A DNA stretch of 64,000 bases, from positions 22,692 through 86,691 of the forward strand of contig JAUXXQ010000038.1 of NCBI GenBank assembly GCA_030684815.1, in the 5' to 3' direction. Shown in pieces: positions 53,501 through 61,910 of this stretch (positions are counted from its first letter, which is position 1; every line of letters begins with the position of its first letter). The notes under the pieces were generated by a model, which ran no database searches, was not told the DNA's origin, and saw nothing but the letters and a program-made list of their open reading frames with translations. The stretch is from Methylobacter sp. GTDB lineage: Bacteria; Pseudomonadota; Gammaproteobacteria; Methylococcales; Methylomonadaceae. The translations under genes and the position numbers were made by a program.

Positions 53501-54590
53501 AAAGGCTGACATTAGCCCGATCTGGCATCTTGAAACGGCCGGCATCGCGATGATCCATCTCAACAATAGCGGGCAATGGCTGCCGGAATGGCGTCCCTGG
53601 CCGGGCGAAAAAATCACCCTGCACATTACCCGCCCTGCTGCGGCGGAAGGGCAAACCTTAACCATCGACAACAGCCGGTTAACGATTAAACCGGGACAGC
53701 GCAGCCGGGAAGCGCTGTTGAATCTCAGCCTGAGAAGCTCGCAAGGTTCACAGCACACACTGACCCTGCCGGAACAGGCGGTGTTGCAGAGTGTCGCCAT
53801 TAACGGGCAAACGCAACCGCTCAGGCAGGAAGGCCGAAAGCTCACACTGCCGATTAATCCCGGACAGCAAAATATTGCCATCAGCTGGCGCGAAGCCACC
53901 GGCATCAGCACCATGATGAGTACGCCGCCGGTTGATTTGGGCAGCGCCAGCGTTAACGCCAACCTGACTATCGGCCTGGGTCAGGATCGCTGGGTGTTGT
54001 TTGCGCTGGGGCCGAAAATGGGGCCTGCGATTTTATTCTGGGGCGTGTTGTTGGTTATTTTTATCGTGTCGCTGGGTTTGGGCAAAGTCCCGCTAACGCC
54101 GTTAAAAAACCGGCACTGGTTTTTATTGCTGATAGGACTAAGCCAAATTCCGCTGCTGTCGGCGGTTATGGTGGTGGCCTGGTTAATGCTGTTAGGGTGG
54201 CGCAAAACGCAAGCGGTTGCCGACTTGCGCTATTTTAATACACTGCAAGTTATGCTTGGCGGCCTGACCTTGGTGGCGCTGAGCCTGTTGTTTTACGCCG
54301 TCGAACAAGGCCTGCTCGGTTCGCCCGATATGCAGATCATCGGCAACCAGTCCTCGGCATTCAACTTGAACTGGTATCAGGACAGAAGTGCGGCACTATT
54401 GCCGACCGCAACGCTGATTTCAGTGCCGCTGATGGCGTACCGGGTACTGATGCTGGCGTGGTCGCTCTGGCTGGCGGTGGCGCTGCTCAACTGGCTGAAA
54501 TGGGGCTGGGCGTGTTTTTCCACTAATGGGATTTGGCATAAGCCCCTAAAGACAGACAAAACGCTAGCCGTTGAGCCGGAAGAAAAATGA
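50508..54590 (+). CDS. Large inner-membrane protein of unknown function
   Basis: 1360 residues, not recognised. A signal peptide (LFLSAVLFISSTQAK) and a periplasmic part (to about 470) of beta-rich character, followed by a block of about six membrane helices (470-740) that includes WTLLDLFVVLIAALATGRLW and FFWLVLIMTALPFMVAQV. A second periplasmic domain (about 745-1160) opens with the Cys pair DCVPNCAQIQTMKLAI. About four C-terminal helices end the protein (WGVLLVIFIVSLGLG, LLLIGLSQIPLLSAVMVVAW, and two more). A good ribosome-binding site precedes ATG 50508. It is divergent from the TonB receptor and followed by a hairpin, so it is a one-gene unit. Two periplasmic beta domains suggest binding of a polymer or envelope partner, but I make no claim. 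Confidence 0.7.
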   Translation: MSRIVWLFLSAVLFISSTQAKPLTPEQVPEPLKPWIAWALQDSPESVSCPFIYNSYEQKRCSWPTQTQLDLTGAKGLFSMNWTVYQDNWISLPGDKTHWPLNVTVNDKAALVMDKNGIPSIKLAAGAQYRIKGEFLWDAVPDNLKIPADTGLVELRINGAAIPTPTLKNGQLWLKASEIGAKKPENRQNSLDIQVFRHITDDVPAQVLTRLVLEVSGEQREVKLPRPLLDGFISLSLHSPLPARLEPDGRLLIQLRPGHWQLDITARNTQALNSLPLPGGQDAPWPDSELWVFDARPQLRVVEIEHLSAIDASLTNLPDEWKQLPAYKIGQGQAMGFKTIRRGDPEPEPNQLNLSRKLWLDFDGEGYTVNDTITGTMTRDWRLNTLPSTQLGKASLNGSNQFITQDKSGKQGVEVRTGTITLDADSRIVGAVNSTSAVGWEQDFHSVRAELNLPPGWRLLAAGGVDNVPDSWISRWTLLDLFVVLIAALATGRLWNPYWGGLALLTLVLIWHEPGAPQFVWLNILAATALIKVLPTGRLLRFVSVYRTFFWLVLIMTALPFMVAQVRTGLYPQLEKPWQGAIMPASPQYAEMAGDMAEITAPATETMVGMKKQTLRRVMPSEYLAESYNKKDSAVDFERVDPKAKVQTGPGLPQWQWHTVQLSWNGAVDAGQQLQLWYLTPTLTLVLNFVRVLLIAVLAALMFGAFAKVKFKDFRTAAPLLLWCVLLPLLSLPSADVYAELPDKALLDELRARLLEKPLPPDCVPNCAQIQTMKLAISDKELSIALQIHAHQAVAVPLPADYEQWFPSQIRVDGNTATGLYRDNSGLWINLDAGEHQVVLNGAAPLLSKFTLPLPLQPNWAGVQTNGWQVIGLQEHGQVDQQLQFSRTNQTAQQQSQAALEPAALPPFVRVERTLQLGLDWRVITRIIRVSPADSAVILAVPLLPGESVISAGIRVKDGKVEVNIPAQQSVLQWESTLAKSEQIDVVATQTEQWVEVLKADISPIWHLETAGIAMIHLNNSGQWLPEWRPWPGEKITLHITRPAAAEGQTLTIDNSRLTIKPGQRSREALLNLSLRSSQGSQHTLTLPEQAVLQSVAINGQTQPLRQEGRKLTLPINPGQQNIAISWREATGISTMMSTPPVDLGSASVNANLTIGLGQDRWVLFALGPKMGPAILFWGVLLVIFIVSLGLGKVPLTPLKNRHWFLLLIGLSQIPLLSAVMVVAWLMLLGWRKTQAVADLRYFNTLQVMLGGLTLVALSLLFYAVEQGLLGSPDMQIIGNQSSAFNLNWYQDRSAALLPTATLISVPLMAYRVLMLAWSLWLAVALLNWLKWGWACFSTNGIWHKPLKTDKTLAVEPEEK

Positions 54591-54630
54591 TTCACCACGA
54601 AGGGCGCGAAATGTTATCCTTCGTGGTGAA
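54591..54630. terminator. Perfect hairpin directly after the 1360-residue protein gene
   Basis: Arms TTCACCACGAAGG (54591-54603) and CCTTCGTGGTGAA (54618-54630) make a 13 bp perfect stem starting one base after the stop codon. An A/T-rich stretch follows but no clean U-run. It is probably a transcription end or mRNA-stabilising hairpin. The rest of the gap to 54830 has only a degenerate ATCCGTGTAAATCCGT stretch also seen near 6515 in inverted orientation. Confidence 0.6.
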
Positions 54631-54829
54631 TAAAATAAATTGCCCAGGTGAAAAGGATAATCACTGAATTAGATGCACGACATCTTTTAAAAAATCCGTG
54701 TAAATCCGTTTTATCTGTATTTTCCGTGTTCTATTTCATTATTTTTGATAGGGGGCAGGTAATGAGAAGTTGCAGCCAACAGCTACGGCTTATCCGATGC
54801 CGTTGGACTTTAGCCCCCTACATCACCGG

Positions 54830-56077
54830 CTAGGGCAATAAATGTTCGCCCGCCCAAAGTTGGGCAATGCTTTCCCGTTCCCGAACCAAATGTAGGCTGC
54901 TGCCGTCCACCATCAGTTCGGCGACTCGCGGCCTGGAGTTGTAATTCGAACTCATGGTAAAACCATAAGCACCGGATGAACGTATCGCCAACAAATCGCC
55001 TTGGGCAATTTTAAGCGCACGTTGTTTGCCTAAAAAATCGCCAGTTTCACAGACCGGGCCGACAATATCCCAGGTGGTTTCGACAGCATTACTGGCCAAG
55101 CTGACCGGAATGATGTTCTGCCAAGCGCCGTATAACGACGGGCGCACCAGATCATTCATCGCCGCATCGACAATAGCAAAATTCTTGTGCGCGGTCGGTT
55201 TAAGGTACTCCACCTGCGTCACCAAAATGCCGGCATTGCCGACGATAGCACGGCCGGGTTCCAGCAAAATCTCAAAAGAAGTTTCGCCTAAACGCGCCAA
55301 AATCGCCTGAATATAATCGGCAGGTTCGGGCGGCTGTTCGTCGTTATAACAAATACCCAAACCGCCGCCCAAATCCAGATGATGCAAATGAATGCCATCG
55401 GCTTCAAGCACGGCAACCAAGTCAAGCACCTTATCTAAGGCATCCAGAAACGGCCGGGTTTCAGTCAGTTGTGAACCGATATGGCAATCGATACCGACCA
55501 CATTGATATGCGGCATGGCGGCGGCGCGGCGGTATTCGGTCAAGGCTTGTTCTATATCAATGCCGAATTTGTTTTCTTTTAAACCGGTGGAAATATAAGG
55601 ATGGGTGTTAGCGTCGACGTCAGGATTGACCCGAAAAGACACCGGCGCGATGACGCCAAGTTGCGCAGCCAGCCGGTTAATGCGATCCAGTTCGTCGCTG
55701 ACCTCGATATTAAAACAACGGATGCCGATTTTTAACGCGGCCAGAATTTCATCTTCGCGTTTGCCGACGCCGGAAAAAACGATTTTTTCAGGTAAACCGC
55801 CAGCAACAATGACCCGTTCCAATTCGCCCAACGAGACAATATCAAAGCCCGAACCTAAGCGCGCCAACACATTGAGCAGGGCAATGTTGGAATTGGCCTT
55901 GACCGCATAACAAATCAAATGCGCCTGTGCGCCGAAAGCTTGGTCAAACGCCTGCCAGTGCCGCTCCAGTGTGGCGCGTGAGTAGATGTAACAAGGGCTG
56001 CCGTATTTGTAGACGATGTCCGGCACGGCAATATCTTCGGCGAACAGCTCGCCGTTTCGGTAATTAAAAAAATCCAT
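54830..56077 (-). CDS. lysA: Diaminopimelate decarboxylase
   Basis: A 415-residue PLP enzyme (fold III) making lysine from meso-diaminopimelate. The N-terminal barrel has HLICYAVKANSNIALL (PLP Lys), GFDIVSLGELERV, IVFSGVGKREDE and the Gly loop DLGGGLGICY. The C-terminal domain has LEPGRAIVGNAGIL and GPVCETGDFLG with the active-site Cys, then GAYGFTMSSNYNSRPR. It is transcribed after lptM with only 2 bp between, the common lptM-lysA pairing of gammaproteobacteria (often with dapF downstream, which is absent here). Confidence 0.95.
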   Translation of the reverse strand: MDFFNYRNGELFAEDIAVPDIVYKYGSPCYIYSRATLERHWQAFDQAFGAQAHLICYAVKANSNIALLNVLARLGSGFDIVSLGELERVIVAGGLPEKIVFSGVGKREDEILAALKIGIRCFNIEVSDELDRINRLAAQLGVIAPVSFRVNPDVDANTHPYISTGLKENKFGIDIEQALTEYRRAAAMPHINVVGIDCHIGSQLTETRPFLDALDKVLDLVAVLEADGIHLHHLDLGGGLGICYNDEQPPEPADYIQAILARLGETSFEILLEPGRAIVGNAGILVTQVEYLKPTAHKNFAIVDAAMNDLVRPSLYGAWQNIIPVSLASNAVETTWDIVGPVCETGDFLGKQRALKIAQGDLLAIRSSGAYGFTMSSNYNSRPRVAELMVDGSSLHLVRERESIAQLWAGEHLLP

Positions 56078-56079
56078 GA

Positions 56080-56250
56080 TTATTCGTTGTTTTCAGGGGT
56101 GGTTTCGGGGGTGGTTTCGGGGGTGGTTGTCGGCTCATACGGGACATGAATCGGCGCTGGCTGGCCTGGCAAATACAGCGGGCCGGTTTGTCCGCAACCG
56201 GATAAAACCGCATTGATAAGCAAGGGCAATAATAATTGATAAGGTTTCAT
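56080..56250 (-). CDS. lptM: LptM (YifL-like) small lipoprotein
   Basis: 56 residues from ATG 56250 (another ATG lies four codons upstream). The lipobox LSGCGQTGPLYLPGQP is the hallmark of LptM/YifL lipoproteins, which help mature the LptD outer-membrane LPS translocon. The C-terminus contains a short tandem repeat (TTPETTPETTPE) encoded by a 15-18 bp repeated DNA unit, likely of variable length. Immediately upstream of lysA, as in related genomes. Confidence 0.85.
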   Translation of the reverse strand: MKPYQLLLPLLINAVLSGCGQTGPLYLPGQPAPIHVPYEPTTTPETTPETTPENNE

Positions 56251-56581
56251 GTAGGTCATCACACATTATTGTTGTAAATATGAGACAAATTAACGGCTCA
56301 TGGCAAGATTGGTCGGTATGATAAGCCTAATCGCAACAAAAGGCATTAGAAAGCAGCTGTGGCGTTTGTTTCCGAGCCAATAAGGGGGTGAATTTTTAGT
56401 GTTGATTATCTTTTTATCAGATAGCTTTGCTTATATATATCGCCTTATTGATCATGTAGCCTTTTTTGCCACGGCCATTAAGCAGCGTCTGTTGCTATTT
56501 TGATAATCTTTTTATCGGGGTTAGGGTCTGTCTAAAACAGAATGTATGTGGGCGGTTTATCCGGGTCGCAGCGGCTCATGC
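56251..56581. other. Intergenic region, nothing recognised
   Basis: 331 bp between the divergent-side start of lptM and the end of nudE. AT-rich around 56400-56450, which could hold the lptM-lysA promoter. No gene, RNA or repeat that I can support. cyaY, often found divergent from lptM-lysA, is absent. Confidence 0.4.
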
Positions 56582-57130
56582 CTACAGCGCCTTAAAATAT
56601 TCCAACGCCATAAACAGCGCGGCAATTGAGCGCGCTTCGGTACATTCGCCTGTCGCCAACAACGCATTGATATTGTTTAATTTCCACGGAATGACTTCGA
56701 GTTCTTCCGGCTCGTCGCCGGGCAGTTTTTCGGCATACAAATCCTGGGCGATGATGATTTCGGTCATGTGTTCCAGATAGGACGGCGCGACCGAAAATGA
56801 GCTTAAATGATGCAGGCTGTTCGCGCCAAAGCCGACTTCTTCTTTCAGCTCGCGGTTTGCCGCCTCCAGGAATGACTCGCCGGCGTCGGTTTTGCCTTTG
56901 GGCAAACCCAGTTCATAGCGATGCACCCCTGCAGAATATTCCCTGATCAACAGCACCGTTTCCGCGTCCAGCATCGGCACAATCAGCACGGCGCCGCCTG
57001 AGCCGCTACGCGCAAGGCGTTCGTAATTGCGTTGCTCACCATTGCTGAATTCAATCTCCAGTGCTTCAATGCGGAATAAGCGGCTGGTGGCGATAGTGGT
57101 TTTGTTTAGAATGATCGGTTTGTCTGCCAT
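56582..57130 (-). CDS. nudE: ADP compounds hydrolase NudE
   Basis: A 182-residue Nudix hydrolase. The Nudix box runs GLPKGKTDAGESFLEAANRE then LKEEVGFGA (metal-binding REXXEE). The family signature YELGLPKGK and the N-terminal IILNKTTIATSRLFRIEALE match NudE, which hydrolyses ADP-ribose, Ap3A and NADH. It is divergent from yrfG, its usual neighbour in gammaproteobacteria, with 46 bp between start codons. Confidence 0.92.
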   Translation of the reverse strand: MADKPIILNKTTIATSRLFRIEALEIEFSNGEQRNYERLARSGSGGAVLIVPMLDAETVLLIREYSAGVHRYELGLPKGKTDAGESFLEAANRELKEEVGFGANSLHHLSSFSVAPSYLEHMTEIIIAQDLYAEKLPGDEPEELEVIPWKLNNINALLATGECTEARSIAALFMALEYFKAL

Positions 57131-57176
57131 TGTGTTATTTTATGCGCTATTTTTTTGGCAAATATAACGCACTCTG

Positions 57177-57833
57177 ATGATAGATTGGAACAAGATTGAC
57201 ACTGTTTTGTTGGATATGGACGGAACGCTGCTGGATTTGAATTTTGACAATCATTTCTGGAAGGAGTTTGTGCCGCTCAAGTTTGCCGAAAAACAGGGCT
57301 TGTCGCTGGAGGCGGCAAAGTTACAGTTGCAGCCGCGTTTTAAAAGCATGGAAGGCAAGTTGGAATGGTATTGCCTGGATTATTGGAGTGAGGCGTTAGC
57401 GCTGGATATTGCCGGGTTGAAGGCGGAACTTTCCGGCTTGATTGCGGTATTGCCGCATGTCACTGAATTTTTAGTGCAAGCCCATCAATCGCCGAAAAAG
57501 CTGTATTTAGTGACCAATGCGCATCGCGGCAGTTTGGGGCTGAAAATGGAAAAAACCTGTTTGCAGGTATTTTTCGATGCCATTATCAGCTCGCATGACT
57601 TGGGTTTTCCGAAAGAACAGGCCAATTTTTGGCGCTTGCTGCAACAGCGGGTGCCGTTTGCCAAACAATCGACGCTGTTGATTGATGACAGTCTGGCGGT
57701 GTTGGACGCTGCGCGGCAGTTCGGTATCGCGCATTTAATCTCGGTCAGCAAGCCAGACAGTAGGCTGCCGAAAAAAGACATCACCGCTTATCCGGCTATC
57801 GAGGATTTTCGCGAGTTGATGGCCGGGCTTTAG
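57177..57833 (+). CDS. yrfG: GMP/IMP 5'-nucleotidase YrfG (HAD family)
   Basis: A 218-residue HAD phosphatase. Motif I DTVLLDMDGTLLDLNFDN (nucleophile and acid Asp), motif II LYLVTNAHRG, Lys and motif III/IV in GFPKEQANFW and TLLIDDSLAVLDAA. The start WNKIDTVLLDMDGTLLDL is very like YrfG, a purine nucleotide phosphatase. It ends inside the 3' end of the convergent rhlB gene: the coding regions overlap by 38 bp (57796-57833). Confidence 0.9.
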   Translation: MIDWNKIDTVLLDMDGTLLDLNFDNHFWKEFVPLKFAEKQGLSLEAAKLQLQPRFKSMEGKLEWYCLDYWSEALALDIAGLKAELSGLIAVLPHVTEFLVQAHQSPKKLYLVTNAHRGSLGLKMEKTCLQVFFDAIISSHDLGFPKEQANFWRLLQQRVPFAKQSTLLIDDSLAVLDAARQFGIAHLISVSKPDSRLPKKDITAYPAIEDFRELMAGL

Positions 57834-59136
57834 CTTTGCTGCCGGTATCCGGGCGGGGATTTTTGCCTTGATAACCGGTTTTAACCCGCTCCGGCCTTTT
57901 TTCCGCTTTGACAATGTCGGCTAAAAGCTCGGTGGTAATCGGCAGCACCGGGATTTTCTGCTCGATATAGTCTTCAATATCCGGCATCGAATAGGCATAT
58001 TGCTCGCAGATGAAGCTGATGGCGACGCCGCTGGCGCCAAAACGTGCGGTACGGCCGATCCGGTGCACATAATCTTCAACATCCTGCGGCAAATCGTAAT
58101 TGAATACGTGGGACACGTCGGCAATATGCAGGCCGCGGGCGGCAACATCGGTGGCAATCAACAGGGTGATTTTGTTGTCCTGAAAATCGGCAAGCAGGCG
58201 CTGGCGTTTATCTTGCGGCACATCACCGCTCAACGCCGCCGTTTTATAGCCGTTGGCATTAAGAACATCATCAAGCTGTTCGGCGCAACGTTTGGTGTTG
58301 ACGAAAATAATGCTGCGTTGCGGCTGGTGCAGGTTCAAGATGCCGATTAATAACGGCACCTTTTGCTCGTTCGACGGACAATAGGCGCTTTGCTGTATCG
58401 CTTTGGAGGTGACGTCTTCGCTTTCAATGCGGATCAACACCGGGTTGTTCATGTGTTCGTAAGCCAGCTCGGTGACTTTGTAGGACAAGGTCGCCGAAAA
58501 CAGCATGTTTAGGCGCTGATCCGGCGGCGGCATACGGCGCAATAAATAACGGATGTCCTTGATAAACCCTAAGTCGAACATGCGGTCAGCTTCGTCCATC
58601 ACCGTGACCTTAATGTTATCCAGGTTAAAAGCATTTTGGCGATAAAAGTCGATAACGCGCCCCGGTGTGCCAATGATAATGTCAACATCGGCTTTCAGGC
58701 TGTCCAGCTGTTTTTGGTAATCGGTGCCGCCGTAAATCAGCGCCAGTTTAAAGTTAAGCTGCTTACCCAACTGCAACGCGTCTTTGTGGATTTGTATGGC
58801 TAATTCGCGGGTGGGCGCGAGAATAATCGCCCTGGGATTTTTATTTTTCTTGGGCTTGACCGCAACTTTTAGCGCTGGATTTTCTGCGTCATCGGCCGGG
58901 ATTTCGGCTTCGTCGTCGTTAAGCAAATACTGAAAAGTAGCCAGCAAAAACGCAGCAGTTTTACCGGTTCCGGTTTGCGCCTGACCCGCCACATCCATAC
59001 CGCGCAAGGATAAAGGCAGCGCTTTCCTTTGTATCGGGGTGCAGTGGTCAAAGCCAGTGTCTTTTAGACTGCTTAAAATGGAATCAGACAATTCAAGATT
59101 GCTGAAGCGGGTTTGGGTTAGGTGTGTATTGTTCAT
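57796..59136 (-). CDS. rhlB: DEAD-box RNA helicase RhlB
   Basis: A 446-residue helicase. The Q motif is FDHCTPIQ, motif I AQTGTGKT, Ia PTRELAIQ, II DEAD (VMDEADRMFD), III SAT, V ATDVAARGLH and VI HRIGRTAR. The tail is basic (RVKTGYQGKNPRPD...KAKARPS). The neighbourhood rhlB, then divergent trxA and rho, is that of E. coli rhlB, so I assign it to RhlB, the degradosome-associated helicase. A ~25-residue acidic/basic insertion (DDEAEIPADDAENP) after motif I is unlike the E. coli protein. It overlaps yrfG at the 3' end. Confidence 0.9.
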   Translation of the reverse strand: MNNTHLTQTRFSNLELSDSILSSLKDTGFDHCTPIQRKALPLSLRGMDVAGQAQTGTGKTAAFLLATFQYLLNDDEAEIPADDAENPALKVAVKPKKNKNPRAIILAPTRELAIQIHKDALQLGKQLNFKLALIYGGTDYQKQLDSLKADVDIIIGTPGRVIDFYRQNAFNLDNIKVTVMDEADRMFDLGFIKDIRYLLRRMPPPDQRLNMLFSATLSYKVTELAYEHMNNPVLIRIESEDVTSKAIQQSAYCPSNEQKVPLLIGILNLHQPQRSIIFVNTKRCAEQLDDVLNANGYKTAALSGDVPQDKRQRLLADFQDNKITLLIATDVAARGLHIADVSHVFNYDLPQDVEDYVHRIGRTARFGASGVAISFICEQYAYSMPDIEDYIEQKIPVLPITTELLADIVKAEKRPERVKTGYQGKNPRPDTGSKAKARPSTRENPR

Positions 59137-59234
59137 GGCCTATAGCATAGCGCAAAAATCAAATCAGCTGAAATTGATTGACTACTCGGTTTATCCCTCC
59201 TATAGTCGCAATTTTAACTTTTTGGAGAAATAGT

Positions 59235-59561
59235 GTGAGTGATTCAGTCCTTCATGTAAGCGATAGTGAGTTTAACGAAGTAGTCCTTAAGGCTGCGGGC
59301 CCTGTGCTGGTTGACTATTGGGCTGAATGGTGCGGGCCGTGCAAAATGATTGCGCCGATTCTGGATGATATTGCCAACGACTATGCGGGCAGATTGACCG
59401 TGGCCAAAATTAATATCGACGAAAATCCGGAAACACCCCAACACTACGGCGTACGCGGCATCCCAACGTTAATGCTGTTTAAGGACGGCGAAGTGGAAGC
59501 CACTAAAGTAGGCGCTTTGTCAAAATCGCAGCTTGCCGACTTTATCGACAGCAACCTGTAA
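59235..59561 (+). CDS. trxA: Thioredoxin TrxA
   Basis: 108 residues starting at GTG 59235, preceded by GGAG at 59224-59227; an upstream in-frame ATG at 59178 would give an extra, non-conserved leader. The active site [15 protein letters not shown] has Cys33 and Cys36. [20 protein letters not shown] and [11 protein letters not shown] (cis-Pro) are typical. General cytoplasmic disulfide reductase. It precedes rho as in E. coli. Confidence 0.96.
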   Translation: MSDSVLHVSDSEFNEVVLKAAGPVLVDYWAEWCGPCKMIAPILDDIANDYAGRLTVAKINIDENPETPQHYGVRGIPTLMLFKDGEVEATKVGALSKSQLADFIDSNL

Positions 59562-59755
59562 ACCGCTTTCCTCCTCAGCCCCCGTCATAGCCCTGTCACA
59601 AAAGGTTGGACGGGGCTGGGCACTTGAGTTAAACTTATGCGGTGCGATTATCACGCGCGCCCAAATCATATCGTCCGATAAATTACCCCTGAATTATCCT
59701 ATCCTCGTAGTTGCGGTCTAACACTGCATGCAATTTTCCTTGAGTTATCTTTTAT
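59562..59755 (+). promoter_or_regulatory. Leader region of rho
   Basis: 194 bp with no gene between trxA and rho. In other gammaproteobacteria rho has a long leader where Rho terminates its own transcription. This stretch is C-rich early (CCTCCTCAGCCCCCGTCATAGCC in part), compatible with Rho loading, but no defined site can be shown. Confidence 0.35.
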
Positions 59756-61012
59756 ATGAACCTTACTGAGTTAAAACTAAAACAAATAAGTGAAGTTATT
59801 GAAATCGCCGAGTCCCTAGGGCTTGAAAATGTAGCCCGATCGCGTAAACAGGACTTGATTTTCGCCATCCTGAAAAAACAGGCAAAAGCAGGCGACGACA
59901 TATCAGGCGACGGGGTACTGGAAATTTTACAAGATGGTTTTGGTTTTTTACGGACGCCGGGGTGCTCCTATTTAGCAGGCCCTGATGATATTTATGTTTC
60001 ACCCAGTCAAATCAGACGCTTCTCTTTAAAGACCGGCGACACCATCAGCGGCAAAATCAGACCGCCCAAAGATAACGAACGTTATTTCGCCATGCTCAAG
60101 GTTGACCAGATCAATTTTGAACCTCCCGAAAATACCAAAAACAAAATCACTTTTTCCAACCTGACCCCGCTCTTTGCCAAACAACGCTTCGTGCTCGAAC
60201 AAGGCAACGGCACCAGCGAAGACTTGACTGGGCGCATGATAGACCTGATCGCCCCCATCGGCAAAGGCCAGCGCGGCCTGATCGTATCGCCGCCTAAAGC
60301 CGGTAAAACCATGATACTGCAAAGCTTGGCACAGGCGATTGCAGAACAAAATCCCGAATGTTATCTGATTGTCTTATTAATCGACGAACGTCCCGAAGAA
60401 GTGACCGAAATGGAGCGTTGCGTGCGCGGCGAAGTCATTTCCAGCACATTTGACGAACCGGCAACCCGGCACGTACAGGTAGCGGAAATGGTCATCGAAA
60501 AAGCGCGCCGTTTGGTCGAACATAAACACGATGTGGTCATTTTGTTAGACTCGATTACCCGTTTGGCTAGAGCTTACAACACCGTCGTGCCATCGTCCGG
60601 CAAGATATTAACCGGTGGTGTTGACGCCAATGCGCTGGAAAAACCGAAACGCTTTTTCGGTGCGGCGCGTAACATCGAAGAAGGCGGCAGCTTGACCATT
60701 ATCGCCACCGCGCTGGTTGATACCGGCTCCAGGATGGACGAAGTGATTTACGAAGAATTCAAAGGCACCGGCAACATGGAATTGCATTTAGACCGGAAAA
60801 TCGCCGAAAAACGCATTTACCCCGCCATCAACATCAACCGTTCCGGCACCCGCCGCGAAGAATATCTGGTCGATCCCGACACCCTGCAAAAAACCTGGAT
60901 ATTGCGCAAAATCCTGCAACCGATGGATGAAACCGCCGCGTCAGAATTTTTAATCGGCAAACTGAAAGACTTTAAAACCAATGCCGAATTCTTTGAATCG
61001 ATGAAGCGCTAA
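59756..61012 (+). CDS. rho: Transcription termination factor Rho
   Basis: 418 residues, normal length. The N-terminal helix bundle ([20 protein letters not shown]) is followed by the cold-shock-like RNA-binding domain ([21 protein letters not shown]) and the RecA-like ATPase. Walker A is PPKAGKT (179-185), Walker [18 protein letters not shown]-loop [15 protein letters not shown]-loop region after [12 protein letters not shown]. The hexamer unwinds RNA and ends transcription. Confidence 0.97.
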   Translation: MNLTELKLKQISEVIEIAESLGLENVARSRKQDLIFAILKKQAKAGDDISGDGVLEILQDGFGFLRTPGCSYLAGPDDIYVSPSQIRRFSLKTGDTISGKIRPPKDNERYFAMLKVDQINFEPPENTKNKITFSNLTPLFAKQRFVLEQGNGTSEDLTGRMIDLIAPIGKGQRGLIVSPPKAGKTMILQSLAQAIAEQNPECYLIVLLIDERPEEVTEMERCVRGEVISSTFDEPATRHVQVAEMVIEKARRLVEHKHDVVILLDSITRLARAYNTVVPSSGKILTGGVDANALEKPKRFFGAARNIEEGGSLTIIATALVDTGSRMDEVIYEEFKGTGNMELHLDRKIAEKRIYPAININRSGTRREEYLVDPDTLQKTWILRKILQPMDETAASEFLIGKLKDFKTNAEFFESMKR

Positions 61013-61049
61013 ACTTTAGCCGTTATCGCCGCCGATTCACGAGAACAGC

Positions 61050-61889
61050 TTGGACAGCTTTAAACCGATTGCCCGATGGCTGATTGTATTGTGGCTCTGG
61101 CTGTTGGCCTGTTCTGCGCAGGCGGAGGTGTTGCTTGCCAATAGTTGGAATGAACGCCTCGATCCATCAGCCTACTGGGTCAGTGAAAAACTCGATGGTG
61201 TGCGTGCTATCTGGGATGGAGAGCAATTGCACACGCGCAACGGTAACCTGATTCACGCCCCGGCCTGGTTTATCGAAAACTTCCCCAAACAGGCGATGGA
61301 CGGCGAATTGTGGAGGGGGCGCAAACGCTTTGAAGACGTTTCCGGTGCGGTGCGCCAACAAACGCCTAATGATGGTTTATGGCGGAAAATCCACTACCGC
61401 ATTTTTGAGCTACCCCATGCGCCGGGCGATTTTTCCGCACGTATTATCGAAATGCAACGCCTGAGTCAAGCCGCCGCTGTGCCTTGGCTCACGCCGGTTG
61501 AGCAGTTTCGTATCGGCACTGCCGCTGAATTGCGGCAAAAGCTGGATGCGGTAGTGGCCGACGGCGGCGAAGGCCTAATGCTGCACCGCGCTAATTCCAA
61601 TTACCACACCGGGCGCTCCAACGCGCTGCTCAAACTCAAGCTGTTTGACGATGCCGAAGCCCGCGTATTGGCGCATATCAGCGGAACCGGGCGCAATGCC
61701 AACAGATTGGGCGCGGTGCAGGTTGAAACGCCAGCCGGACTGCGCTTTCGCATCGGCAGCGGTTTTAGCGACCTGCAGCGCGAAAATCCGCCGCCTATCG
61801 GCACACTCATCAGCTATCGTTATAATGGCCTCACCCAAAAAGGCTTGCCGCGTTTTCCACGTTTTCTGAGGGTTCGCCTGGAGGAATAG
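61050..61889 (+). CDS. Periplasmic ATP-dependent DNA ligase (LigE type)
   Basis: A 279-residue minimal DNA ligase with an N-terminal signal peptide (WLIVLWLWLLACSAQAE), so it acts in the periplasm. Motif I SEKLDGVRA has the adenylated Lys47, motif III is FELPHAPG-like, motif IV GGEGLMLH and motif V LLKLKLFDDAEA. The OB domain ends TQKGLPRFPRFLRVR. LigE enzymes occur in gram-negative bacteria and are linked to repair of incoming or biofilm DNA. The start is assumed to be TTG 61050; no ATG in frame precedes the signal peptide. It lies 37 bp after rho. Confidence 0.88.
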   Translation: MDSFKPIARWLIVLWLWLLACSAQAEVLLANSWNERLDPSAYWVSEKLDGVRAIWDGEQLHTRNGNLIHAPAWFIENFPKQAMDGELWRGRKRFEDVSGAVRQQTPNDGLWRKIHYRIFELPHAPGDFSARIIEMQRLSQAAAVPWLTPVEQFRIGTAAELRQKLDAVVADGGEGLMLHRANSNYHTGRSNALLKLKLFDDAEARVLAHISGTGRNANRLGAVQVETPAGLRFRIGSGFSDLQRENPPPIGTLISYRYNGLTQKGLPRFPRFLRVRLEE

Positions 61890-61910
61890 GCCAGCCATGC
61901 AAGAACAAAT

